From assembly GCA_002438685.1 (NCBI GenBank), contig DJQG01000050.1, positions 4,049 through 9,505 on the forward strand: a DNA stretch of 5,457 nucleotides. The letters are read 5' to 3'. The notes under the pieces were generated by a model. The model was not told where the DNA came from, made no database searches, and worked only from the letters and a program-made list of their open reading frames with translations. A program made the position numbers and the translations under genes. Every line of letters starts with the position of its first letter. The stretch's first letter is position 1. Source of the stretch: Ruminococcaceae bacterium UBA6392 (GTDB taxonomy: Bacteria > Bacillota > Clostridia > Oscillospirales > Acutalibacteraceae). Shown here piece by piece: positions 1-5,457 of this stretch.

Positions 1-1
1 G

Positions 2-634
2 GCGAATATAAAGGACGACGGCTTCTCGCTCGATTGCCTTAATGCCGTTCGCGGAATTCCTTCGTCGTATCTCCAGTATTATTATTGCAGAGATGCGAAG
101 CTTCAGCATCAGAAAGAGGATGAGAAGTGCCGCGCCCGCGTCTGCATGGAGATTGAGGAAGAACTGCTTGAGATGTATTCGGATGAGACTCTTGTCACAA
201 AGCCCGCTCTTCTCGATCAGCGCGGCGGTCATAAGTATTCTCTCGCCGCAGTTTCTCTTATCGATTCTATCGCTAACGATAAGCGCGATGTCCAGATAGT
301 CAACATCAAGAACAACGGCACTGTTGATTTCATGGACGATGACGATGTTCTTGAGATAGCCGCTGTTATCGGCAAGGACGGTGCAGAGTCTGTCGCTATT
401 GATAAGGTCGACAACAGACATATCATTGGTCTTATGCGTGTCGTAAAGGCATATGAGAAGTACACTGTCGAGGCCGCGACCACAGGTTCTGAGGCAGCCG
501 CTATCAATGCGCTGCTCGTGCATCCGCTCGTTGGCGACTGGGAGAAGGCACACAAGTGCTTCGAAGAAATGAAATGGGCTCACAAGGCTTATCTTCCCGA
601 GTTCTTCCCCAACGATGTCGTCATCAAGTGCTGA
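2..634 (+). CDS. GH4-family 6-phospho-beta-glucosidase, C-terminal part (5' end outside window)
   Basis: Only the last 210 residues are present; the frame is open from base 2 to the TGA at 632-634. GH4 enzymes are cytoplasmic and hydrolyse 6-phospho-glycosides imported by PTS. They use NAD+ and a divalent metal in a redox-elimination mechanism. The visible part carries the typical GH4 second-half segments: IPSSYLQYYY (residues 19-28), RARVCMEIEEELLEMY (44-59), VTKPALLDQRGGHKYS (65-80), then KRDVQIVNIKNNG, an IIGLMRVVKAYEKYTVEAA helix and a closing AHKAYLPEFFPND. The NAD-binding Gly motif and the metal-ligand Cys/His region would lie upstream, so activity cannot be judged. GH4 members are usually about 430-450 residues, so roughly half is missing. 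Lysine is coded AAG in 15 of 17 cases, unlike the AAA-rich start of the next gene, suggesting strong expression or different selection. A terminator follows 13 bases after the stop, so it is the last gene of its transcript. The beta-glucosidase versus alpha-glucosidase or galactosidase assignment within GH4 is from resemblance only. Confidence 0.88.
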   Translation, partial: ANIKDDGFSLDCLNAVRGIPSSYLQYYYCRDAKLQHQKEDEKCRARVCMEIEEELLEMYSDETLVTKPALLDQRGGHKYSLAAVSLIDSIANDKRDVQIVNIKNNGTVDFMDDDDVLEIAAVIGKDGAESVAIDKVDNRHIIGLMRVVKAYEKYTVEAATTGSEAAAINALLVHPLVGDWEKAHKCFEEMKWAHKAYLPEFFPNDVVIKC

Positions 635-647
635 AATTAAATGATTT

Positions 648-677
648 ATCCCGCCGCTTAACCCGGCGGGATTTTTT
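648..677 (+). terminator. Rho-independent terminator after the GH4 gene
   Basis: A perfect 9-bp GC-rich stem, ATCCCGCCG (648-656) with CGGCGGGAT (664-672), encloses a 7-base loop. It is followed directly by a run of six T (672-677). It starts 13 bases after the GH4 stop codon and separates that gene from the envelope genes downstream. Confidence 0.93.
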
Positions 678-792
678 ATGTACTCTGTCTTGAATTTTAA
701 GTATATAAATGTCAATTTTGACAGACAAAATGCAAAAAGATTTATTTTCTCCCGATATATTTGAATGCTTTTGAGGTAATATACGAAATGTA

Positions 793-822
793 ACAGTTTT
801 GTTATAAGATGTAACCATTTTT
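793..822 (+). promoter_or_regulatory. Candidate LytTR-type response-regulator binding site (two direct repeats)
   Basis: ACAGTTTTG (793-801) fits the LytTR half-site pattern [TA][AC][CA]GTTN[AT][TG] at every position. Twelve bases later, ACCATTTTT (814-822) fits at 8 of 9 positions, with A in place of G. The 21-bp period is the two-helical-turn spacing typical of AgrA/PlnC/VirR-like LytTR regulators. The repeats are embedded in TGTAAC direct repeats at 789-794 and 810-815, with a weaker TGTAAAC at 832-838. They lie upstream of the candidate extended -10 promoter, a plausible activator position. The region is AT-rich and no LytTR gene is in the window, so this remains a candidate. Confidence 0.33.
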
Positions 823-847
823 TCACTATATTGTAAACGGGAATTAA

Positions 848-874
848 TTGCATTAATTTTGACATTGTGATAAT
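848..874 (+). promoter_or_regulatory. Candidate extended -10 promoter for the envelope gene cluster
   Basis: TGTGATAAT (866-874) is an extended -10 (TGn plus GATAAT, 5 of 6 to TATAAT). The -35 is poor: the best is TTGCAT (848-853) at 15-bp spacing. A weak -35 with an extended -10 is common in activator-dependent promoters. Transcription would begin near 881, which leaves a short leader carrying the GGAGG at 907-911 and excludes the ATG at 875 as a start. Confidence 0.45.
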
Positions 875-906
875 ATGGTAAACAGCAAATTATGGTTTAA
901 AAAGTC

Positions 907-911
907 GGAGG
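907..911 (+). promoter_or_regulatory. Shine-Dalgarno site that decides a TTG start
   Basis: GGAGG (907-911, continuing as GAAA) lies 8 bases before TTG at 920-922. The in-frame ATG at 875 has no purine-rich SD in the bases before it (TGACATTGTGATAAT). The 907-911 site is therefore the better initiation signal and sets the start of the membrane protein at 920. Confidence 0.7.
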
Positions 912-919
912 AAAATATC

Positions 920-2359
920 TTGCGTACTTTAAAATTAAGTCCCAAAAGCAAAAGAAGAGTAAATTTTTCGGTGGCAGTCATCATTGTTATTACAATGTTC
1001 GTACTGTTCTTTATTTTCAATACATTCAGCGGATATGCGGCAGACGATTATCTCTATTTTTTCAAATATGCCGGTCATAATCTTAAAGGCACTCCGCAAA
1101 GACTCACGGGAATAACCGATATAATTGCCGGAATGAAAGTACACTATAAAATTTGCAACGGGCGGATTCCGGCGCATTTTATGCTGCAGCTTTTTGCTCT
1201 CGGCGGCAAAACTGTTTTCAATGTTTTTAATTCTTTTGTGTTTGTTCTTCTTGGTCTGCTTGTATATTTTCATGCAAATATAAAGGGTAAGCTGAATATA
1301 CCGCTTCTTATTTTTGTATATGCTTTCGAGTGGTTCGGAACATATCTGCCTGCTACTGTTTATCTGTGGTTCGGCGGATCATTCAATTATCTTTGGACGA
1401 CTACTTTTGCTCTGGCGTTTCTGCTGATTTACAGAATATATGCAACAAGTGGCGCGCATCCCGGTCCGAAGACGGAGACCTCGCTTTGCGTGATTACGTT
1501 GATAGGCGGTTTGCTTGCAGGTTGGAGCAATGAGAATGTCGGCTGCGCGGTTGTCGCGGCTGTTGTGCTCTTCATGCTTTATTATAAGCGCAGAAAGCTT
1601 GGAATCCTGCCGCACCATGTCTGCGGGCTTGTTGGAAGCATAGTCGGCTATCTTATACTTGTGCTCGCTCCCGGCAACATAGTGCGTCTGGGAAATACAA
1701 AATATGAACGTATATTTTATAAGCATATTTCATGGTCGCTTTCGCAGCTTGCCGTCAATATGTTCCGTGTAATAGGTATACTTGTTGCTGCGGCAGTTGT
1801 GGTATATATATTCAGCCGTGTTAAAAAAGTGAAAATAAACTGGCTTCTGCCCGGCGTTTATTTTGTTTCAGGTCTTATATCGGCATGCGTACTGCTGCTG
1901 TCTCCCGAAGAGCCTGCCAGAGCCTTTTTCGGAGCGAATATGCTTTTGGCGTGTTCGGCGTTCATGCTCGTCTCTCAGGTTCTCAGAAAGAAGAAGTCGG
2001 GCTCAACAAATGCAATGCGCCGCACTGCGGCAATTCTTGCCGTGTTTGTTACCGTATTCTTTGCCGTTGCGTATACTTCGGAATATTATTCTCTTAAATA
2101 CGACGGACTCAATTATCAGGAGGTCGAACAGGAGATATACGAGCAGAAAGAGGCGGGTCGGAAGAATATTGTTATCAAGCAGTGCAAGCCCAGAAAAAGT
2201 TTGTGGTCGCTTCAGAGATACGAACTCAGCATAACGGGCGGAAGAGAAAAGAACGTATGGTTAAATGCGTGGGTCGCGGCTTATTACGGCGTTGACAGCA
2301 TCACCGTTGAGACAAGACCGCATTGGAACGCTTCTGCAAACAAAATGGAATATTATTGA
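920..2359 (+). CDS. Polytopic membrane protein, DUF6056-like (GT-C-type glycosyltransferase candidate)
   Basis: With the TTG start the product is 479 residues (494 from the ATG at 875); TTG is chosen for its GGAGG site and the promoter position. A basic N-terminus precedes a first membrane segment (about 16-35), followed by about ten more hydrophobic segments between about 99 and 385, then a soluble C-terminal domain of about 94 residues. Conserved-looking landmarks are ADDY just outside TM1 (acidic pair D42-D43), NGRIPAHFMLQLF (80-92), WSNENVG (202-208), LAPGNIVRLGN (249-259) and EEPARAFFG (330-338). This pattern matches my memory of DUF6056 bacterial membrane proteins. An acidic pair in the first external loop is typical of GT-C lipid-linked-sugar transferases. 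The sugar-transfer role is inference. It heads a cluster with a PIG-L deacetylase 48 bases downstream and a GtrB-type GT2 after that, a setting that favours envelope polymer glycosylation. It could instead be a polymerase- or ligase-like protein. Confidence 0.82.
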   Translation: MRTLKLSPKSKRRVNFSVAVIIVITMFVLFFIFNTFSGYAADDYLYFFKYAGHNLKGTPQRLTGITDIIAGMKVHYKICNGRIPAHFMLQLFALGGKTVFNVFNSFVFVLLGLLVYFHANIKGKLNIPLLIFVYAFEWFGTYLPATVYLWFGGSFNYLWTTTFALAFLLIYRIYATSGAHPGPKTETSLCVITLIGGLLAGWSNENVGCAVVAAVVLFMLYYKRRKLGILPHHVCGLVGSIVGYLILVLAPGNIVRLGNTKYERIFYKHISWSLSQLAVNMFRVIGILVAAAVVVYIFSRVKKVKINWLLPGVYFVSGLISACVLLLSPEEPARAFFGANMLLACSAFMLVSQVLRKKKSGSTNAMRRTAAILAVFVTVFFAVAYTSEYYSLKYDGLNYQEVEQEIYEQKEAGRKNIVIKQCKPRKSLWSLQRYELSITGGREKNVWLNAWVAAYYGVDSITVETRPHWNASANKMEYY

Positions 2360-2407
2360 TAATTTCGGCGGCTAATTCAATTTATAGAAATTCGGAAAGC
2401 GAGAGCT

Positions 2408-4276
2408 ATGAAAACACAAACTGAAAAAATATCAAAGAGAATATTTCATATAATCGGCGCGGTGCTTCTTGCGATTGCTGCGGCGGCAATAGCGGCAGTG
2501 CTTGTGCTTTTTTTGACGTACCGTACTCAGTTGAGCAAGTTCGACAACAGCAAGGGTGTTGAAAACAGCATATATTCCGAACAGTTCAAGGGCAAAAAAG
2601 TAATGGTTCTTGTCCCTCACGAGGATGACGATTTGCTTATAGCCGGTCAGGTGCTGCCCGAAATGTATAAGAACGGCGCCGATACCCGTGTTGTATTTGT
2701 CACGAACGGAGACAAATTTTTTACCGCCCGTCAGCGCCAGGATGAGGCGCGTGATTCATTAAAAACGCTCGGTATACCAAAAGATAAAATTATTTTTCTC
2801 GGATATCCGGATGGCGGAACTGTTTTTATAAATAAGAGCGGAAAACCGGAAAAATCATTCAGCAGCGGATTGGATCACACTAATTCCGGAAAACATTTTG
2901 TTGATTATCATTTCACCAAATACGGCACTCATGCCCAATATACGCGTCAGAATGTGCTCAGCGATATAAAGGATGTTATTCTTGATTATTGCCCCGATTA
3001 TATAATTGCAATCGATTTTGATGACCATAGGGATCATAGAGGCGTCAGTATGTGCTTCGAGGAGGTCATGGGCAACATCCTGCGCGAGAAACAGGATTAT
3101 AAGCCGGTGGTTCTCAAGTGCTTCGGATATTCGTCCGCGTGGAGGGCAAACCCGGACTTCTATCAGCTCAACATCAAGAGCGTCCATAAACCTGTAAAGG
3201 ACAGACTCAACGACCCGACATATGAGACCGATGTTCCGCAGTATAACTGGAGCGACAGAATCAGATTGCCTGTTTATTCCGGCGCAGTCAGCCACTCCAT
3301 TCTGAAATGCCCTGATTATAAAGCACTAAGCAAGCATCTTACGCAGTTTGCTTATACCCTTGCCGACAGAATAATAAACGGCGATATGGTGTATTGGAAT
3401 CGGCGTACAGACAGTCTGACATACGATGCGGATATCACGGTGTCGTCCGGCAACGCAAAACTCCTCAATGATTTTAAGCTTGTTTCAACCGACAGGACGC
3501 TGCCCAAAAAGACAAAATTCAACGGATGTGTTTCGTCTTTTAAAAAGGATGATACCGAAAAGACTGTAACGGTCAAATTCAGAAGCCCGAAAAAGATTTC
3601 ATGTATATCACTCTATGACGACTATAATCTCGATAAAAATATACTCGGCGGAATAATAACATTCAGCGACGGCAGCAGCGTAGAGGTTCCGAGCCTTAAC
3701 GCAAACGGAAGCGAGACCCGCGTTGAATTTACGCCAAAAGAGGGGATAACATCGTTCACTTTCAAAGTGACATCATTTGAGGGTGATACCGCCGGACTGT
3801 GCGAGATAGAGGCGTTTGAAAAGACTGATTATGATCTCGGCTTCTCGTTTGTAAAAATTAAAAATGCCGATACCGATGATTATATGTATAACTATTTCGT
3901 CGAGTCGGATACATCAGAACTTATTCTCGGAACATCCTCGTCCGATTCGCGGATGAGCTGTACATTAAAAATAGTAAACGGAAGCGGCGTTAAGCTTAAC
4001 GGAAACAAGCTTGAGTTTGACAGCGGGTTTAAAAAATGTACAGTCAGAGCCGAAGTTGACGGGCATCCTGAGATATATGATCAGATAACGGTAACAAGGC
4101 TGTCGGAAAAGGAACTGCAGAACTATTATAAATTCCAGCAGACCGATAAAAAACTTTTCAAAGCTAACAGTGAATGGCTGAAGCTTGAAAACATAATTAA
4201 AAACGGTAAGTTCGACAGCTATTTTATCGATCTGATAAAGGAACTTGAAAAAAGATATCGAAAAGGAAATATATAA
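2408..4276 (+). CDS. Membrane-anchored PIG-L (LmbE-like) N-deacetylase with discoidin-like and C-terminal domains
   Basis: The product is 622 residues. A basic N-terminus and one hydrophobic segment (about 12-37) form an uncleaved anchor, placing the rest outside the membrane. Residues about 62-330 are a PIG-L domain. KVMVLVPHEDDDLLIAG (64-80) is the family's AHPDDE motif in the form HEDDD, with H71 and D74 as expected zinc ligands and D73 as expected base. DDHRDHRG (205-212) supplies the second motif with H207 and H210. PIG-L enzymes remove acetyl from GlcNAc-type sugars on lipids or glycans. Residues about 342-472 look like an F5/8 type C (discoidin, DUF7402-like) beta domain, with ISLYDDYN, GGIITFSDGSSVEV and GLCEIEAFE. 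Residues 475-565 look beta-rich and Ig-like, and 567-622 form a charged helical tail; I do not recognise these last two parts. The start has only a weak SD (GGAAAGCGAGAG), consistent with co-transcription from the gene 48 bases upstream. The substrate is unknown. Confidence 0.88.
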   Translation: MKTQTEKISKRIFHIIGAVLLAIAAAAIAAVLVLFLTYRTQLSKFDNSKGVENSIYSEQFKGKKVMVLVPHEDDDLLIAGQVLPEMYKNGADTRVVFVTNGDKFFTARQRQDEARDSLKTLGIPKDKIIFLGYPDGGTVFINKSGKPEKSFSSGLDHTNSGKHFVDYHFTKYGTHAQYTRQNVLSDIKDVILDYCPDYIIAIDFDDHRDHRGVSMCFEEVMGNILREKQDYKPVVLKCFGYSSAWRANPDFYQLNIKSVHKPVKDRLNDPTYETDVPQYNWSDRIRLPVYSGAVSHSILKCPDYKALSKHLTQFAYTLADRIINGDMVYWNRRTDSLTYDADITVSSGNAKLLNDFKLVSTDRTLPKKTKFNGCVSSFKKDDTEKTVTVKFRSPKKISCISLYDDYNLDKNILGGIITFSDGSSVEVPSLNANGSETRVEFTPKEGITSFTFKVTSFEGDTAGLCEIEAFEKTDYDLGFSFVKIKNADTDDYMYNYFVESDTSELILGTSSSDSRMSCTLKIVNGSGVKLNGNKLEFDSGFKKCTVRAEVDGHPEIYDQITVTRLSEKELQNYYKFQQTDKKLFKANSEWLKLENIIKNGKFDSYFIDLIKELEKRYRKGNI

Positions 4277-4282
4277 TTGATG

Positions 4283-4311
4283 TTGTTTTCTGACGAAAAG
4301 TATGTTATAAT
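4283..4311 (+). promoter_or_regulatory. Candidate internal promoter for the GT2 gene
   Basis: TGTTATAAT (4303-4311) is a perfect extended -10. TTGTTT (4283-4288; 3 of 6 to TTGACA) sits 17 bp upstream as a weak -35. The spacer holds a small inverted repeat, TTTTC (4286-4290) with GAAAA (4295-4299), which might be an operator. A second TATAAT lies at 4326-4331 without a good -35. No terminator is visible between the stop at 4276 and the GT2 gene, so read-through from upstream is also expected. Confidence 0.5.
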
Positions 4312-4358
4312 TCATCAGGTTAAGATATAATTTGTAGACACCGAAAGAGAGGAAAAAG

Positions 4359-5297
4359 ATGAAACTGTCTTTGGTAATTCCTTGCTACAACGAGCAGGAC
4401 AATGTTGAATTATTTTACAACACCGCAACCGAAGTTTTCAAAGACAAGGGCTTTGACTATGAGCTTATATTTGTCAATGACGGCAGCCGTGATCAGACAA
4501 TGGACAAGCTCCGTCACATCTATGAGATAGCCGATGAAAATGTGAAAGTTGTCGGATTTTCGCGCAACTTCGGCAAAGAGTCGGCTATATATGCCGGACT
4601 CAAAGAGAGCAGGGGAGAGATGGTCTGCCTTATCGATGCTGATATGCAGCAGCGTCCCGAGCTGGTACTCGATATGATGGCGATTCTCGACAAGGATCCC
4701 AACTACGATGCCGTGGCATGTTATCAGGAGGACAGACGCGAATCAAAAGTTCTCTCGGCGTTCAAAGATTGTTTTTATAAGATAATCAATAAAACTTCGG
4801 AGATTGAGTTCAAAAGCGGCGCGAGCGATTTCAGACTCCTCAGACGCCGTGTGGTCGATGCCGTGCTCAGCATGAGTGAATATCACCGCTTCTCCAAGGG
4901 CATTTTCTCGTGGGTCGGATTCAACACATATTATATGCCCTATATCGTCGAAGACCGAGCAAACGGTACTTCGAAGTGGAATTTTGCGAAGCTCTTCAAA
5001 TATGCAATGGACGGCATTATTGCTTTTACTACTACGCCGCTTAAAATTGCGACTTATATCGGTTTGACATCTTCTGCCGCGTCTATTATCTATATGATAG
5101 TAGTTATAATCCAGAAGCTGGCGTTTGGAATCAAGGTTCCCGGTTACGCCACAACCGTTGTGCTTATACTTCTGCTCGGTGGTCTCCAGCTTTTCTGCAC
5201 CGGCATGGTCGGCGAGTATCTTGCCAGAACATATATCGAGACAAAACACAGACCGATATATATTGCAAGAGAGGTTCTCGATTACGAGGACAAATAA
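4359..5297 (+). CDS. GT2 polyprenyl-phosphate glycosyltransferase, GtrB/CsbB type
   Basis: The product is 312 residues, the normal length for the GtrB/CsbB/DPM1-like branch of GT2. These enzymes move a hexose or HexNAc from a nucleotide sugar to undecaprenyl phosphate on the cytoplasmic face. The GT-A domain has LSLVIPCYNEQDN (3-15), LIFVNDGSRD (36-45, D41 for nucleotide binding), GFSRNFGKESAIYAGL (66-81) and the metal-binding DAD (D93-A94-D95). Branch-typical segments follow: SDFRLLRRRVV (156-166), FSKGIFSWVGF (178-188) and DRANGTSKWNFAKLF (199-213). Two C-terminal membrane segments (about 230-252 and 264-286) lead to VGEYLARTYIETKHRP (284-299), a hallmark of the group. After DADM the sequence is QQRPE, where many relatives have LQDPPE or LQHPPE. 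An AGAGG site (4348-4352) lies 6 bases before the ATG. Within the cluster it would supply the lipid-linked sugar for the upstream membrane protein; the identity of the sugar cannot be read from the sequence. Confidence 0.93.
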   Translation: MKLSLVIPCYNEQDNVELFYNTATEVFKDKGFDYELIFVNDGSRDQTMDKLRHIYEIADENVKVVGFSRNFGKESAIYAGLKESRGEMVCLIDADMQQRPELVLDMMAILDKDPNYDAVACYQEDRRESKVLSAFKDCFYKIINKTSEIEFKSGASDFRLLRRRVVDAVLSMSEYHRFSKGIFSWVGFNTYYMPYIVEDRANGTSKWNFAKLFKYAMDGIIAFTTTPLKIATYIGLTSSAASIIYMIVVIIQKLAFGIKVPGYATTVVLILLLGGLQLFCTGMVGEYLARTYIETKHRPIYIAREVLDYEDK

Positions 5298-5308
5298 ATC
5301 AAAAAACA

Positions 5309-5344
5309 GGACTGCGGCAGATATTTACCGCAGTCCGATTTTTT
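5309..5344 (+). terminator. Strong terminator ending the envelope cluster, possibly bidirectional
   Basis: A perfect 9-bp stem, GGACTGCGG (5309-5317) with CCGCAGTCC (5328-5336), has a 10-base loop and is followed by GA and six T (5339-5344). Six A (5301-5306) lie on the 5' side, so the complementary strand also reads as stem plus T-run. The hairpin begins 12 bases after the GT2 stop and insulates the tRNA promoter from read-through. Confidence 0.93.
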
Positions 5345-5361
5345 ACAATGTGTATTGCACG

Positions 5362-5380
5362 AGTTTTTTTTGAAAAAACT
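5362..5380 (+). repeat. AT-rich inverted repeat just upstream of the tRNA promoter (UP-element-like)
   Basis: AGTTTTTT (5362-5369) and AAAAAACT (5373-5380) form a perfect 8-bp inverted repeat with a 3-base loop, ending one base before the -35. The T-run and A-run fall about 38-55 bases upstream of the predicted start, the place where an alpha-subunit UP element acts. A terminator role is unlikely because no GC stem is present. Confidence 0.4.
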
Positions 5381-5381
5381 A

Positions 5382-5409
5382 TTGACAAATCCGCTTCTTT
5401 TGATATAAT
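5382..5409 (+). promoter_or_regulatory. Consensus promoter of the tRNA gene
   Basis: TTGACA (5382-5387) and TATAAT (5404-5409) both match the housekeeping sigma consensus fully, with a 16-bp spacer and an extended TGA (5401-5403) directly before the -10. Transcription should start near 5416, about 23 bases ahead of the tRNA 5' end, leaving a leader for RNase P to remove. Confidence 0.92.
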
Positions 5410-5438
5410 AGATAGCGTTCCAAACGAACTGAATATTT

Positions 5439-5457
5439 GGGGGTATAGCTCAGCTGG
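5439..5457 (+). tRNA. tRNA gene, 5' end only (probably tRNA-Ala)
   Basis: The last 19 bases fit the start of a tRNA: acceptor strand GGGGGTA (5439-5445), T8 and A9, then D-arm GCTC, A14, and GCTGG with the invariant G18-G19 (5456-5457). A consensus promoter lies directly upstream. The GGGGGTATAGCTCAGCTGG beginning is typical of alanine tRNAs in Bacillota, but the anticodon lies beyond the window, so the amino acid is a guess. More tRNA or rRNA genes may follow. Confidence 0.88.

Noticed and set aside
715..731. Inverted repeat ATTTTG, 5 bases, CAAAAT
   Set aside because: A six-base AT-only arm pair in AT-rich DNA is expected by chance and has no T-run or other signal.
718..746. TTGACA (718-723), 17 bp, TTTATT (741-746) as a second promoter for the envelope cluster
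   Set aside because: The -35 is perfect but the -10 matches only 4 of 6 in an A/T-rich stretch where such matches are common. The extended -10 at 866-874 is a better fit; this one could still be a weak upstream start.
624..818. Small reverse-strand open frame of 64 codons in the intergenic gap
   Set aside because: It spans the terminator hairpin, has no SD or recognisable protein pattern, and is rich in AT-driven residues.
859..876. TTGACA (859-864) followed by TAATAT (871-876) as a promoter
   Set aside because: The spacer is only 6 bp, far too short, and no -10 lies 16-18 bp downstream of this TTGACA.
2356..2388. TTGATA with TATAGA as a promoter for the PIG-L gene
   Set aside because: The spacing is about 21 bp and the -10 is poor; the 48-base gap is better explained by co-transcription.
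2855..3295. Reverse-strand open frame of 146 codons
   Set aside because: It lies wholly inside the PIG-L gene, whose motifs and domain order clearly fix the + strand frame.
4743..5249. Reverse-strand open frame of 168 codons
   Set aside because: It is the antisense of the GT2 gene, whose frame is secured by many family motifs; no independent start signal is seen.
5417..5429. GTTC/GAAC inverted repeat in the tRNA leader
   Set aside because: A four-base arm is too short to support a functional hairpin.

Overview
The window looks like chromosomal DNA of a low-to-mid GC Bacillota, most likely a gut-type clostridium (Oscillospirales or Lachnospirales level; inferred). The grounds are a GH4 6-phospho-glycosidase, strong Shine-Dalgarno sites, textbook TTGACA/TATAAT promoters, rho-independent terminators, and an AT-leaning codon choice in the envelope genes. 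All recognisable genes lie on the + strand.

Layout. (1) Positions 2-634 hold the C-terminal half of a GH4 6-phospho-beta-glucosidase-like gene. A strong terminator at 648-677 closes it. (2) Positions 678-919 are an AT-rich regulatory gap. It holds a pair of LytTR-like direct repeats (793-801 and 814-822), an extended -10 promoter (TGTGATAAT, ending at 874) and a GGAGG site ahead of a TTG codon at 920. (3) Positions 920-5297 hold three co-directional envelope genes. The first is a polytopic membrane protein resembling DUF6056/GT-C-type glycosyltransferases. The second is a membrane-anchored extracytoplasmic PIG-L (LmbE-like) deacetylase with a discoidin-like domain and an unrecognised C-terminal region. 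The third is a GtrB/CsbB-type GT2 polyprenyl-phosphate glycosyltransferase, which also has its own promoter in the 82-bp gap before it. (4) A strong, possibly bidirectional terminator lies at 5309-5344. (5) A consensus promoter (TTGACA, 16-bp spacer, TGATATAAT) drives a tRNA gene whose first 19 bases end the window. It is probably tRNA-Ala, but the anticodon is outside.

How the genes may work together (inference). The GT2 enzyme would charge undecaprenyl phosphate with a sugar on the inner face of the membrane. The PIG-L ectodomain would N-deacetylate a HexNAc on the outer face, and the DUF6056 protein would transfer the sugar to an acceptor such as a wall polymer. This resembles the known three-component CsbB/YfhO-type glycosylation systems with an added deacetylase, so the product might be a cationic free-amine sugar decoration. 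This is the most interesting hypothesis in the window. The individual families are recognisable, but their joint role is not established by the sequence alone.
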